DNA of 64,000 nt from Rheum nobile (GCA_027886185.1 WOAB01000768.1:310001-374000), one strand, 5' to 3'; shown: positions 47,796 through 58,115, counted from the stretch's first letter. The notes: generated from the letters alone by a model not told the origin. A program made the numbers and translations.

Positions 47796-49219
47796 TGATA
47801 AGCGTTATTTTTCAGTCGTTGTACACTATCAAAGAAATCCTAAAATGCAACTAGAGTATAGCATGCAAGTAAGGAGTCGTACCCAAGGGAGTAACACGTC
47901 AATTTCAATGCAATTGCTAATTTATCAACTTCAAAGGACAAATGGGGGGGGGGGGTTTGGTTTTGTACTAAAACTACTCAATTGCAATAGCATAAAAATC
48001 AAGATTAAACAATGGGAGAAAGAGGTTTCACCTAGCAAGTTTCCACACATCAATTAATCAAGTTGTAATTTCGGTTCATCTCATGTTCATCATAATCCTA
48101 TGGATTTGTCCCAATTCTGATTTTTTTTGTATATTAACAATCCAACCGGTCTTGCTAATACTTACTAATTGAAAACCTAGAAGACCTCCTAAGTTGATTC
48201 AATCAATAGCATAGGGCATAAGAAATAATGGATTGCAAGCAAAGACTCAACACCGCAAGTATGACATGCAAATCAATTTCCTTTTCACAATTGAATTCAA
48301 TATACCAATTTCATGCAATTGTGGTTGCTACAAGTGATTAGGGATTCCACCGTCTATCCCTATTCTAGCAATTAGAAAACTATAAAATCGAACTAGGATG
48401 TCAATCTAGCCAACAATATAGAAATCCGAATTATGCTCAAGGAAATCAATACAAAAATCCAAAGGGACGAACAAGAGATAAAACCTTACAACTGAATTAA
48501 TCGAGTGCTTCCACGCTAGGCAAAACAAGGGTCTTAGTTCCGGTTCATATTCTTCACGAAATCCAAAACCATGGAGAAAACTAGAAAAACGTTCTTGAGA
48601 AAAACAAAGAAAGAAAAGAGATGGAAAAGATAGATGATGAGAGGAGAGAGAGGGAATGGTGATGGATAGATGAATTCTGCCAAAAAACGTGCTAATCTAA
48701 CCTAAACTGACAAACAAAACGTCTGAATTGATTAAGGGAAAACAAAACGTCAAGCCAAAAAGGAAATCGGGAAAGTTCAGAAACGCCAGAGACGCGACCG
48801 GACGCGATCGCTTCCGCTCGCCGTTTCGCCTCGCCAAAGATCAGAACTTCCTAGAGCAAAAACGCGACCACCGGCGATTGCCTCCGCCCGCCGCCACTCG
48901 CGGCCAGTCGCGTCCACCCGCCGCCGCCTGCTCGCGTCAGCCAGCTCCAGCCCAGCCCGTGTCGGCCCGCGGTGGGTCGCCATGGCCCGCGTCAAGCTGC
49001 TTCTCCTAGCTTCAATGTCGTCTCTTCATGTCAGCCCGGCTCCTCGAGCGTCTTCTCGCCAAGGAAACCTCGAGCCTCGTCCTCAACATGCAAGTGCTTC
49101 CAAATAATCATAATGTAGCTCCGCACCTCAAGCATCGACTTAGCTCCAAAACCGAGCCAAAATCTCCACAAAACTATGCTAATAACTACTAGTTGCGCTA
49201 TGTAAAATACCGCTTATCA
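47796..49219 (-). repeat. 3' LTR of G3
   Basis: 1424 bases. It holds a poly-G run near 47945, a GC-rich block at 48780-49010 with CGATCGC and CCGCCGCC words, and a CT/GA-rich segment at 48600-48660. It differs from the 5' LTR at only a handful of sites, so G3 is a young insertion. The ORF over the GC-rich block is present in both LTRs and is not a gene. Confidence 0.93.
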
Positions 49220-50202
49220 AATCCCCCATACTTAAACCTTGCTCGCCCTCGAGTAAGCTAAAAGAAAACTCACTCCTCCAATCAGCACACAGGTTTCAGG
49301 AAGTAAGGAAGAACATGAAACTAGCAATTACAAGACTCAACACTTCGCCTCCAAACAATCAAAAATGAGCAATGCATAAACTCCAATCTATCTCCTTATC
49401 GCTCCATGAGTGATCCTACCCGAGCTCCTTATAACACCTCTTCTTATGACACCAACGCCAAGCAAGAAAATCCTAAATCACTCACACTCATTTTGCTTAG
49501 GCGCCCTTTCGGGTTTTCACCTAACCACTCATTTCATTTTGCTAGATATCTCACATGTTGCTCACATCACTCAAGTCCATTTTTGCACCAACCTAGAGTC
49601 GGTCGGACTACCTGCTTTTTACCTGAGCTTTTCAGCTCATCCCAGGATTTTGATTGCCTTTTTCTCATATTTTTTGGCTTTTTCTTTTTCAAATTTTTCA
49701 AAAATTCATACACATCAGCCATACACAAGTGCACAACACCATAAAACATGTGAATACATTCTCTCCCCCATACTTAAACATGACATTGTCCCCAATGGAA
49801 TGAAAGACAAGGTAAAAGCACGGGGAAAAAGAAAACAGAAGACTCACATACGAGACCGGATGGTCTCCCTCCAATGAAGCACAAGGTGTAGTAGAAGTGG
49901 GATGAGCTCAATGATGATCCAATAATGTCCAGCTCATCCAAAACAATGGGTAACAAGGAAGAACGCCGAAATTGAAGATCCACAGAAGAAGAAAAATGAA
50001 TGGCGAATTCAGCAAATCACCAACTTCCGGAAGGTTGCTAAGCACAAACCCGTGATCGTAGTTTGCAACCTACAATCACAAGCTCTTCTTCGGGGAATAC
50101 CAATCTCGCATCACTCCAAGACTCGTTTTTGCCTCAACCTGGGGTTGAGCGAGTCACCTTCTTATTACCTATGCGGCCCTTGCGGGTTTTCCGCACATCC
50201 AA

Positions 50203-50247
<45 letters not shown>

Positions 50248-50457
50248 ATAGAAAGGAAGAAAGACTTACAGCGGTTTTGGCTACAGATTGTAGCTGAACC
50301 TGTGCCTCGGGCATCCTTCCCTAACCACAAAAACACTAAAAATGACAATTAAAAAATAAACAAAAATAAAAAATAAAATAAAGCATCTCAAACCTCGGGT
50401 TGCCTCCCGAGAAGCGCCTTAGTTATTGTCGTGGCTCGACATACTACTCACACAACC
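49220..50457 (-). other. G3 region between gag-protease and 3' LTR, no pol
   Basis: About 1.2 kb where polymerase genes would be expected. Only non-coding sequence is visible, including a run of about 41 T (50206-50246) and two copies of a TATGGGGGA-type purine tract on the minus strand (about 49225 beside the LTR and about 49766). Small open frames in both strands show no recognisable domain. Confidence 0.7.
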
Positions 50458-53244
50458 TCAATCTATATCATCGGGTCCTTTAGGAACCCTCTCATTGAGC
50501 ACCTCCTTCTTGAACCATTCATGGAAAGGTTTAAACCTTAGACCATGCTTCTTGGTAGTTGACTCCTTCGGTGGCTCCTCCATCTTTACCTTCTTGGTTG
50601 CCTTCCCCCCATACTTCGATGGATCAGGGGGGTGTTGGAACTCAACTTCCGGGGCCTGCACAAAAGAAGAAGAAAAAAGCTTCTTGCTCGGAGTTAGCAC
50701 AATGGGGCCAATGCCCAAAAGAGAGTTAGGGGACTCTCCCTTCTCATCCAATAAAGCTGTCATGTTAGAATCCTCAATCATAGGTTGTAACTCATCCAAA
50801 GGGTTAGGAGTCATTACATCAACAAAGTTCAAAGAGGCATCAACAACGGGCTTCATATCATAGATGTTAAATTCAACTTCATCCCCATCAAATTCCATAG
50901 TCAATTTCCCACTATTAACATCAATTTTAGTTTGTGCTGTTTTCATGAAAGGCCTACCTAACAGCATAGGGGCCGCATCTTTGTCATGCTCCATATCCAA
51001 CACACAAAAATCAGCGGGAAATATCAAATCACCAACCATAACAAGTACATCTTCAACCACTCCCTTAGGATACACATTAGACCTATCAGCTAGTTGAATA
51101 ACAATACCGGTCTCATGCAAAGGTCCTAATCCTAGGGATTCATACAAGGACAAAGGCAAAACATTGATAGATGCACCAAGATCAAGCATAGCATTTTCAA
51201 TTTTAGTATCACCAATCACACATGGAATGCTAAACCTACCCGGGTCACCACACTTTTTAGGCATTTTCTTTTGAAAAACCGCGGAAACATGCTCACTAAT
51301 TTTGACCTTTTGTTTTCCTTTCAATTTTTGATTCCTTTTGATAGTGCAAATTTCTTTTAAAAACTTAGCATATCTAGGAATACTTTTAACCAATTTTAGC
51401 AAAGGAATGTTTACCTGACACTTGCTAAAGGTCTCATACATCTCATTGTCACTCTCCGGTCTTCTAGTGTCCTTCAACGCCTCAGGGAAAGGTGGGACCG
51501 GCTTCTGAGAGCAAAGCGGTGGAAAGCTCGGGCGAACATACTCGTCGACAAGATCTGGGCTCAAACCGCGAGCCACGGCGGGTCCACGCGATCGCCGTTC
51601 CTGAGCTGGGAGTTCTGCCGCCAAACCGCGGGTGGACGCGGGTGAGGGCGATCGCCGGGGCTCCTTGGTGGTTTCTGGCGCTGAACCGCGAGTGGACGCG
51701 GGTCCACGCGATCGCCGGCGCTCCATGGATTCCTCTTGGCTGCTCACTGGAATGAAACCGCGAGTCACGGCGGGTGACCGCGATCGCCGGCGTTGTTCCA
51801 GTGACACTTCCTCATCAAGCACACAATCTCGGTAGGCCGCCTCGGGTCCTCGTTTCTTGTTCTCACACGGTGCAAAACCGTCTTGCAAATCACCCTGTTC
51901 AGCATAAGGGTCCAATAACTTCCCACTCCTCAAGGTAATGGCACTCACATTCTCCCTCGGGTTGACTACCGTTTGTGACGGAAATTTTCCCGACACATGA
52001 GCCTCTAGATTACTCACGGATTGAGCAATTTGTGCCACTTGTCTCTCAAGATTCTGAATGGAAGACTTTGTTTCAGCATCTTTCTGCATAACCGACTGAG
52101 CCAATGACTTGATCATGTCTTCAACTGACATGGTTTGTCTCGGGTTGTATTGTGGCCTCGGTTGTTGTTGTTGTGGTTGCAAGAGATGAGGATTTTGAAC
52201 ATTTTGCTGATTACTCCACCTCAGATTTGGATGATCTCTATACCCCGGGTTGTAGGTGTTAGAGAATGGATCATACTTGGGTCTTGGTTGCCATCCTCCA
52301 ACACCATTCACCTCAGCACTTGACTCTTGAAGAGTAGGGCATTGATCATTTGGATGCCCCACTTCATTGCAAACTCCACAAGGTCGGGCTTGAGATGAAG
52401 TGCCATTCAGCATAAAGCACTTCATCATCTCCTTCAACTCATTCACATCAGACTCAATCTTTGATGAAGAAGCACTCACAGCCTTGAGACTCTCTCTCTT
52501 GCTAAATTGCCTTGAGCCTTCGGATAGCTCCTGAAACATCTCAAACGCTTGGGTAGGAGTTTTGTTCAGAATATTACCTCCACAAGCGGCATTCACCATT
52601 CTTCGTTCCTCATCCGAGAGTCCGTTGAACAAGTATAGAATGAGATCTTGATCATTGTACCCATGATATGGGCAACTTGCACATAGCCGCTTGAATCTCT
52701 CATAATACTCGTACAAGCTCTCGCCTCCTTGTTGTTCAATGGTGGCAATGGCTCTCTTCAAGCTATTCAACTTCGTGGCCGGGAAGTATTTTTCGAGAAA
52801 AGCCTTCTTCATTTCAGCCCATGTCGTAATACTTCCCGGAGCAAGGTAATATAGCCAATCATTTGCAGCATCCTTCAAGGTGAATCCAAATGCTCTCAAC
52901 ATGATGGCATCGGCAGTGACACCTCTTGGCTTCATGCTAGAACACACCGCATGAAATTGCGCCAAGTGCTTGTTCGGGTCTTCTCCAGCAAGACCATGAA
53001 AGTGAGGCAGCTCATGAATCAATCCTGCCTTTAGTTCAAAATTCACTCCTTCGGTTAACTCAGGAATAGTTATAGCCAAAGGTTGTTGCTCCAAGTTAGG
53101 AGCGGTAAGCTGTCTCAACGTCCGGTCACCCATCTCAGTTTGGTTCAACAAATCACGGGCTGCTCTTCGGTTCCTTAAAAATGTCCGCTCAATTTCTGGA
53201 TCACAATCAACAATCAAAGAATCAGTAGCACGGGTGTGAACCAT
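50458..53244 (-). CDS. gag: G3 Gag-protease polyprotein with RS-like repeat insert
   Basis: An intact 928-residue frame starting MVHTRATDSLIVD about 80 bases after the 5' LTR. Residues about 75-230 form the retrotransposon-gag capsid domain (AANDWLYYLAPGSITTWAEM; YFPATKLNSLKRAI). CGVCNEVGHPNDQC at 289-302 is a zinc knuckle. A Gln/Pro-rich segment and a coiled-coil-like stretch follow at 370-415. At 485-562 four spaced RRSRxPAxTRG repeats form an Arg/Ser-rich insert. The aspartic protease comes next, with DLGASINVLP at about 688 (DLG active site, common in this lineage) and MLLGRPFMKTA. The C-terminus is lysine-rich. It would build particles and mature itself, but lacks RT. Retention of an intact frame with young LTRs suggests recent mobility in trans. 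Confidence 0.9.
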   Translation of the reverse strand: MVHTRATDSLIVDCDPEIERTFLRNRRAARDLLNQTEMGDRTLRQLTAPNLEQQPLAITIPELTEGVNFELKAGLIHELPHFHGLAGEDPNKHLAQFHAVCSSMKPRGVTADAIMLRAFGFTLKDAANDWLYYLAPGSITTWAEMKKAFLEKYFPATKLNSLKRAIATIEQQGGESLYEYYERFKRLCASCPYHGYNDQDLILYLFNGLSDEERRMVNAACGGNILNKTPTQAFEMFQELSEGSRQFSKRESLKAVSASSSKIESDVNELKEMMKCFMLNGTSSQARPCGVCNEVGHPNDQCPTLQESSAEVNGVGGWQPRPKYDPFSNTYNPGYRDHPNLRWSNQQNVQNPHLLQPQQQQPRPQYNPRQTMSVEDMIKSLAQSVMQKDAETKSSIQNLERQVAQIAQSVSNLEAHVSGKFPSQTVVNPRENVSAITLRSGKLLDPYAEQGDLQDGFAPCENKKRGPEAAYRDCVLDEEVSLEQRRRSRSPAVTRGFIPVSSQEESMERRRSRGPASTRGSAPETTKEPRRSPSPASTRGLAAELPAQERRSRGPAVARGLSPDLVDEYVRPSFPPLCSQKPVPPFPEALKDTRRPESDNEMYETFSKCQVNIPLLKLVKSIPRYAKFLKEICTIKRNQKLKGKQKVKISEHVSAVFQKKMPKKCGDPGRFSIPCVIGDTKIENAMLDLGASINVLPLSLYESLGLGPLHETGIVIQLADRSNVYPKGVVEDVLVMVGDLIFPADFCVLDMEHDKDAAPMLLGRPFMKTAQTKIDVNSGKLTMEFDGDEVEFNIYDMKPVVDASLNFVDVMTPNPLDELQPMIEDSNMTALLDEKGESPNSLLGIGPIVLTPSKKLFSSSFVQAPEVEFQHPPDPSKYGGKATKKVKMEEPPKESTTKKHGLRFKPFHEWFKKEVLNERVPKGPDDID

Positions 53245-53307
53245 ACAAATGGTTCACACCAAAGGGTTGACAAACAAACAATTACAAAGAAAAGAACAAA
53301 TAACTCC

Positions 53308-53324
53308 CCGGCAACGGCGCCAAA
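53308..53324 (-). promoter_or_regulatory. Primer binding site of G3 (tRNA-Asp type)
   Basis: The minus strand reads TTGGCGCCGTTGCCGGGG after an AATT spacer from the LTR. This is the complement of the 3' end of plant tRNA-Asp, a primer common in Athila/Tat-type gypsy elements. Confidence 0.8.
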
Positions 53325-53326
53325 TT

Positions 53327-54748
53327 TGATAAGCGTTATTTTTCAGTCGTTGTACACTATCAAAGAAATCCTAAAATGCAACTAGAGTATAGCATGCAAG
53401 TAAGGAGTCGTACCCAAGGGAGTAACACGTCAATTTCAATGCAATTGCTAATTTATCAACTTCAAAGGACAAATGGGGGGGGGGGTTTGGTTTTGTACTA
53501 GAACTACTCAATTGCAATAGCATAAAAATCAAGATTAAACAATGGGAGAAAGAGGTTTCACCTAGCAAGTTTCCACACATCAATTAATCAAGTTGTAATT
53601 TCGGTTCATCTCATGTTCATCATAATCCTATGGATTTGTCCCAATTCTGATTTTTTTGTATATTAACAATCCAACCGGTCTTGCTAATACTTACTAATTG
53701 AAAACCTAGAAGACCTCCTAAGTTGATTCAATCAATAGCATAGGGCATAAGAAATAATGGATTGCAAGCAAAGACTCAACACCGTAAGTATGACATGCAA
53801 ATCAATTTCCTTTTCACAATTGAATTCAATATACCAATTTCATGCAATTGTGGTTGCTACAAGTGATTAGGGATTCCACCGTCTATCCCTATTCTAGCAA
53901 TTAGAAAACTATAAAATCGAACTAGGATGTCAATCTAGCCAACAATATAGAAATCCGAATTATGCTCAAGGAAATCAATACAAAAATCCAAAGGGACGAA
54001 CAAGAGATAAAACCTTACAACTGAATTAATCGAGTGCTTCCACGCTAGGCAAAACAAGGGTCTTAGTTCCGGTTCATGTTCTTCACGAAATCCAAAACCA
54101 TGGAGAAAACTAGAAAAACGTTCTTGAGAAAAACAAAGAAAGAAAAGAGATGGAAAAGATAGATGATGAGAGGAGAGAGAGGGAATGGTGATAGATAGAT
54201 GAATTCTGCCAAAAAACGTGCTAATCTAACCTAAACTGACAAACAAAACGTCTGAATTGATTAAGGGAAAACAAAACGTCAAGCCAAAAAGGAAATCGGG
54301 AAAGTTCAGAAACGCCAGAGACGCGACCGGACGCGATCGCTTCCGCTCGCCGTTTCGCCTCGCCAAAGATCAGAACTTCCTGGAGCAAAAACGCGACCAC
54401 CGGCGATCGCCGCCGCCCGCCGCCACTCGCGGCCAGTCGCGTCCACCCGCCGCCGCCTGCTCGCGTCAGCCAGCTCCAGCCCAGCCCGCGTCGGCCCGCG
54501 GTGGGTCGCCATGGCCCGCGTCAAGCTGCTTCTCCTAGCTTCAATGTCGTCTCTTCATGTCAGCCCGGCTCCTCGAGCGTCTTCTCGCCAAGGAAACCTC
54601 GAGCCTCGTCCTCAACATGCAAGTGCTTCCAAATAATCATAATGTAGCTCCGCACCTCAAGCATCGACTTAGCTCCAAAACCGAGCCAAAATCTCCACAA
54701 AACTATGCTAATAACTACTAGTTGCGCTATGTAAAATACCGCTTATCA
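53327..54748 (-). repeat. 5' LTR of G3
   Basis: 1422 bases, same structure as the other LTR; one more CGATCGCCGCCG match in the GC-rich block near 54403. Confidence 0.93.
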
Positions 54749-54934
54749 ATGTGTAAGGCAAAGGAACTGTGTGTTCGTTCCTAGGATAAGCTGTAACCAA
54801 AAGAGATAAGAAATCAAGAAGTAGACTTTGAAATCCTTTCGAAAGAAAGGTAGTGGTTTTTATCCTGGATTGCGAGTTGGCAATCAAAGGTTTCCACTAT
54901 AAGAAACTGGTCATTTGTTTGATTGTTTATTTCC
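54749..54934 (+). repeat. 186-bp duplication of C2 LTR beside G3
   Basis: Repeats 47589-47774 base for base as far as I can read. Both copies share private variants (ATGTGTAAGG and TATAAGAAACTGG) absent from the C2 5' LTR, so one was copied from the other at or after the G3 insertion. Confidence 0.9.
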
Positions 54935-55004
54935 GCTGCGAAAGGAACTGAGAATTGATATTCTGAGTTCCTTAAATTTTTTATCTAACAATCACGATCC
55001 TACA
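54935..55004 (+). repeat. 3' LTR of C2, right end
   Basis: Resumes GCTGCGAAAGGAACTGAGA and ends CGATCCTACA, completing the LTR interrupted at 47774. Confidence 0.93.
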
Positions 55005-56200
55005 AAAAGGCTCTCATGAAAGCTATTAAGGTAGTATTCAAAGACTCCCCGGTTAGGCAGCTCTTGTGTTGGGTCCATATTAGAAACAACATCAAGGCAC
55101 ATGCGGATAAGGTTATAAAAGATAGTGCCAAGGTCGATACGTTTACAAACCAGTGTTGGGGACTATTTTGCTCGACCACAGAGGAAAGGTACGAGGAGAG
55201 GCTCAGAGCATTGAGGAAGTCATGGAAGAACGGCCTTGTTGGATACGTCGAGAGAGAATGGCTGACTCCTTACAAGGAATGTATAGTAAGAGCCTGGACG
55301 GATGACACCCTTCACATCTTCACACGAACTTCAAACAAGTATAATTTGAACATTGTGTAGTTAGAATAGTTTAGTATTCGATATGAATGTTGTACCCTGA
55401 GTAAAATTTTATTGTTTTGATAGGGTTGAGGGGATGCATCGTGTGTTGAAAGATATTGTAGGGTCCAACAGAGGCGGCTTTAACAGAGTTATCGTAAGGA
55501 TCCACCATGCAATCCTTCTTCAAATAGACACGATAAAAGCGACCATGAATAAGTCACTGTCTACACGACCAATGGAGTTCAACGACCCAGGGTTTCCAGA
55601 GCTTGCTCGAATGGTCTTTTCAAGGCTGTTTTGCAGAGTGTCAGATAGGTGTTTTGATTTGTTGTTGGCCATGTATGATCAGCTAGTGAAGGATGAGTAT
55701 TCAGAAGTATGCGATGATCATTGGGTGAGAGACTGCCTTGGGTTGCCGTGCGTCCACGATATTGCAAAAGCCATCATTACAAAGACAACTCTCACTCCAG
55801 ACGACATTCACGACTTCTGGAAGGACTTGCATTGGGAAAACGATCCAACAACATGTGCGCTTGGTGATGACGGTGTAGCTATTTCCATTCCAGAGTTGAG
55901 ATTGCATAAGATGTGGTCGAAAGTGCAAAGCCGTACTTTGACCCAAGCCACGTTATGGCAAATGAGTGAGTTGTACATGGCCTTGGAGCATCCGGAACAT
56001 AGTACATTTATGGAGCCGACGGGCATACATTCCAAGGGAAGGCCAAGTGGTGCGAAGAACAAGGCAAAGGGGTCGCCGACTAGGGAAAAGAGTCTGCATG
56101 AGCACGTAAGAGAAGACTTACTGAAGTCTGAGAAGGCAAAGGCACAAGGAGAAGGCAAAGGAGAAGGCGAAAGGGCCAGGCCGTCCCAGAAAGCAACCAA
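55005..56200 (+). pseudogene. MULE2 transposase, DDE end and SWIM-like region
   Basis: After C2 the transposase resumes EKALMKAIKVVF and QLLCWVHIRNNIKAHADKV, the core of the MULE transposase domain (CxWH-type motif), and continues to REWLTPYKECIVRAWTDDTL. A donor follows 55338. The next exon starts 55424 (VEGMHRVLKDIVGSNRGG) and carries RDCLGLPCVHDIAKAI, the C-terminal zinc (SWIM-like) motif; its upstream CxC pair appears altered to EVCDDHW. A Lys/Glu-rich linker with GRPSGAKNK follows, then a 1-base frameshift at about 56165-56200 near an AT-hook-like GRPRK. Confidence 0.82.
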
Positions 56201-57030
56201 GTATTGTGGTGCTCGACGCTGAGGACATGCAATCCGAACCGCAACCAGAAGAATCACAATTTGAGGACGCCGATGTGGGAGTCCGTAAGTCGGAATGGCC
56301 TGAGGAACCCATGATTCATTTTGGGGTGGACTTTGGGGTTCGGAATATCGATTACTTCTGGTTTGGGTACATTAACGGTGCTAAGGAAGTACGTTCAGAC
56401 GGACATTGTGGCTATCGGTCTTTGGCTGTGCTTATGGGGATGAGTGAGGGTCAGTATCCCTTGATCCGTAGCGCGATGGCAAAGGAGTTGCGTGTTAACC
56501 GACAAATGTGGGAGCCGGTACGAGCTTATGCAAGACCAGGGTCATGGGACGATCTAATGGTTCAAATTAACTATGTTAATACCCCTTATGGCGCGGATTA
56601 TTGGCTTGACATACCATTCATGGGTTTAGTGTTTACAACGGTGTATAACGTTGCTATCGTCGTCATATCTGAGCACCCTTCATTGTGCTTACCAATACGG
56701 GCGTCTGGATCAAGCTTCGCACCTCCCATAAATTTTGTGGGGATAGCACACGTAGGGTGTCACAACCACTGGATACCGGTAATGTTTTGTATCTCTACTT
56801 GTACCTAGATGTTTCATTTGCAATATTGTGTATGCTAATTGGGTTTTGTTTTTGTATTCCAATAGGTGACGCTCATTAACGAGTCTCCATTACCACCCGT
56901 GACGGATGCGTGGCGAAGACATTGTGATCCGAACATCCTTTGGTGGGAAACATTGTATGCTTCGAAATTGCAAGAGTTTAGGGAATGTCGCATTGCAGCC
57001 GACAAGAATCCAGATTATGTGGCGTATTAG
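56200..57030 (+). pseudogene. MULE2 OTU-family cysteine protease domain, fused to the transposase
   Basis: In the shifted frame, VLDAEDMQSEPQPEESQFED leads to an OTU-like fold: EVRSDGHCGYRSLAVLMGM has the Asp-Gly-His-Cys active-site signature, and FVGIAHVGCHNHWIPV supplies the catalytic His. A GT-AG intron (56779-56865) splits the gene exactly after IPV. The last exon encodes TLINESPLPPVTDAWRRHCD and ends NPDYVAY with TAG at 57028. OTU proteases typically cleave ubiquitin chains; here that substrate is only inferred. The active-site residues look complete, unlike MULE1. Apart from the frameshift at its start, this domain has no stop. It sits collinearly downstream of the transposase with the same linker features as in MULE1, so the fusion is real and not a nesting artefact. 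Confidence 0.82.
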
Positions 57031-57235
57031 AGTTTAGTGTGAATTGTAATACAATATGAAATTTGATGTTATTTAGCTTGATTATTTGCTGATTATTATT
57101 GCTTTGGTGTGTTTAAGAGTAATCCATACGTAAAATTACATACTTAAAATTGGAATACAATATAAAAAGACATTAAACGTATACAATCATAACATTGGAA
57201 TTTATACATTTTTAAAATTACATAATCAAACAACA

Positions 57236-57565
57236 TCATTTCGTTATATCATAACCCCGATAATATATCGTTCTCTTTAACTTCCAACATTTATCGGAAA
57301 GGGTGTCGCACAGTTCTTGAAGCTTATTTCTTTCCTTCACCAGATCTCTGATAACCTTGGCAGTATTCTCGTCATACGGTGGATCGAGCCACTTAAAGGT
57401 ACGACACCCTCTTTCATCTTTATACTGCTCCGATGGGACGTAATCTTTGCATGCGAGGTACCTTCTTTTATAGTGATTGGGCCTGTCGCAAGTGTACAAT
57501 ACGACCGGAAAATTGCATTCGCACATTGTAACCGGAGGCAATGCACTGTTGGAGGATGAAGTCAT
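57236..57565 (-). CDS. MULE2 GRF-type zinc-finger/coiled-coil protein
   Basis: A 109-residue frame starting MTSSSNSALPPV. The ATG at 57565 is preferred because it follows a TATATATA box (57679-57686) at promoter distance; the frame is open further upstream. MCECNFPVVLYTCDRP, then YKRRYLACKDY and GCRTFKWLDPP, give the C-x-C...C...C-x-x-F-x-W layout of GRF zinc fingers. These bind nucleic acid and are frequent in plant transposon-linked small proteins with a C-terminal coiled coil. Here VIRDLVKERNKLQELCDTLS is such a coil. The gene is intact and convergent with the transposase-OTU gene, ending about 205 bases from it. Its promoter resembles the left TIR, so coordinated expression with the transposase is likely. 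It may be an accessory transposition factor (inference). Confidence 0.7.
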   Translation of the reverse strand: MTSSSNSALPPVTMCECNFPVVLYTCDRPNHYKRRYLACKDYVPSEQYKDERGCRTFKWLDPPYDENTAKVIRDLVKERNKLQELCDTLSDKCWKLKRTIYYRGYDITK

Positions 57566-57619
57566 CCCCTGATATGTAATACGAATTATTGTATAAGAAA
57601 ATATAAAGTCTTGCAAAAA

Positions 57620-57910
57620 CTAAAGCAAAAAGGTGATTGTTGTGTTTGGATGTAGAAGTATGAAGAAATTGATAGGGGTATATATAGGAGGGAAATTCGA
57701 CCGTTATAAAATTCTTACCGTTGGTGAGTTATCCCTTAACGCACAAAGAACGGTCGGATTTCATAACGGCCGAATATTGGACGTTAAGGATGGATTCTGG
57801 GTGTGCGTTTAGTCTTAACGCACACCTGGCTAGGCTTGACTCTGGGCCCAACAGTCATTGGGCTTCGTAACAGCCCAATGAATATGTGTGCGTTTAGGGT
57901 TAACGCATAG
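57620..57910 (-). promoter_or_regulatory. Internal TIR-like promoter module of MULE2
   Basis: On the minus strand: CTAAACGCACACA, a GTGCGTTAAG/CTAAACGCAC pair, GTGCGTTAAGGGATAACTC, then CCTATATATACCCC and the GRF gene. These features parallel the left terminus (35445-35760), including the ACCGTT/AACGGT words before the TATA box. It also holds GGGCCCA and GGGCTT words. Confidence 0.65.
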
Positions 57911-58115
57911 TATTGTTTTAGGGTTTAGGGTATGGTTTAGGGTTTAGGGTTTAGGATTTAGGGTTTCTTATATACGTTCCAACGGTTTAGGGTTTAGGAT
58001 TAAATACATATTAAATGAATTAATATTATCTTACCATATGGTTAATACTAATGTATTGTTTTAGGGTTTAAGATTTAGGACTTAGGACTTAGGGTTTAGG
58101 GTTTCTTATATATGA
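57905..58115. repeat. Telobox-like TTAGGGTTT repeats
   Basis: TTAGGGTTTAGGGTT units, exact and degenerate, in two clusters (57915-57990 and 58060-58115). Plant telomere-type heptamers (CCCTAAA on the minus strand) inside a transposon are interstitial. Teloboxes (AAACCCTAA) are also promoter elements. Confidence 0.75.

Larger units (their letters stand above)
47775..54748 (-). mobile_element. G3: gag-protease-only gypsy-type element in C2 3' LTR
   Basis: LTRs at 47796-49219 and 53327-54748 (nearly identical, about 1.42 kb, TGATAAGCG...CGCTTATCA). On the minus strand a tRNA-Asp-type primer site precedes a 928-codon gag-protease frame. No reverse transcriptase or integrase follows, so the element depends on another for mobility. 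It is flanked not by a 5-bp duplication but by a 186-bp one (47589-47774 and 54749-54934), and 21 bases resembling a spacer plus primer binding site (47775-47795) are attached outside its 3' LTR. The gag resembles the Athila/Tat side of Ty3/gypsy. Confidence 0.85.
37207..55004 (+). mobile_element. C2: SIRE-like Ty1/copia element inserted in the MULE2 transposase
   Basis: LTRs 37207-38341 and 46710-47774 (continued at 54935-55004 after the G3 insertion) with a perfect AAAAG target duplication at 37202-37206 and 55005-55009. It carries gag, pol and a large third ORF after pol. It is the more complete relative of C1: the gag stop is followed in the same frame by pol, and the RT core is present. 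It is inactive because of a gag frameshift and five pol nonsense codons. Near-identical LTRs suggest a fairly recent insertion. Confidence 0.95.

Noticed and set aside
48728..49009. A 93-codon ORF, repeated at 54257-54538
   Set aside because: It is present because both copies are LTRs of G3. Low-complexity, GC-rich and without a recognisable domain.
50052..50297. Plus-strand ORFs ending in poly-phenylalanine
   Set aside because: They are produced by the T run at 50206-50246 in the non-coding part of G3.
57905..58115. TTAGGGTTT repeats as a telomere or a healed chromosome end
   Set aside because: Short, degenerate and inside a MULE with genes and a TIR on both sides. It is an interstitial repeat.
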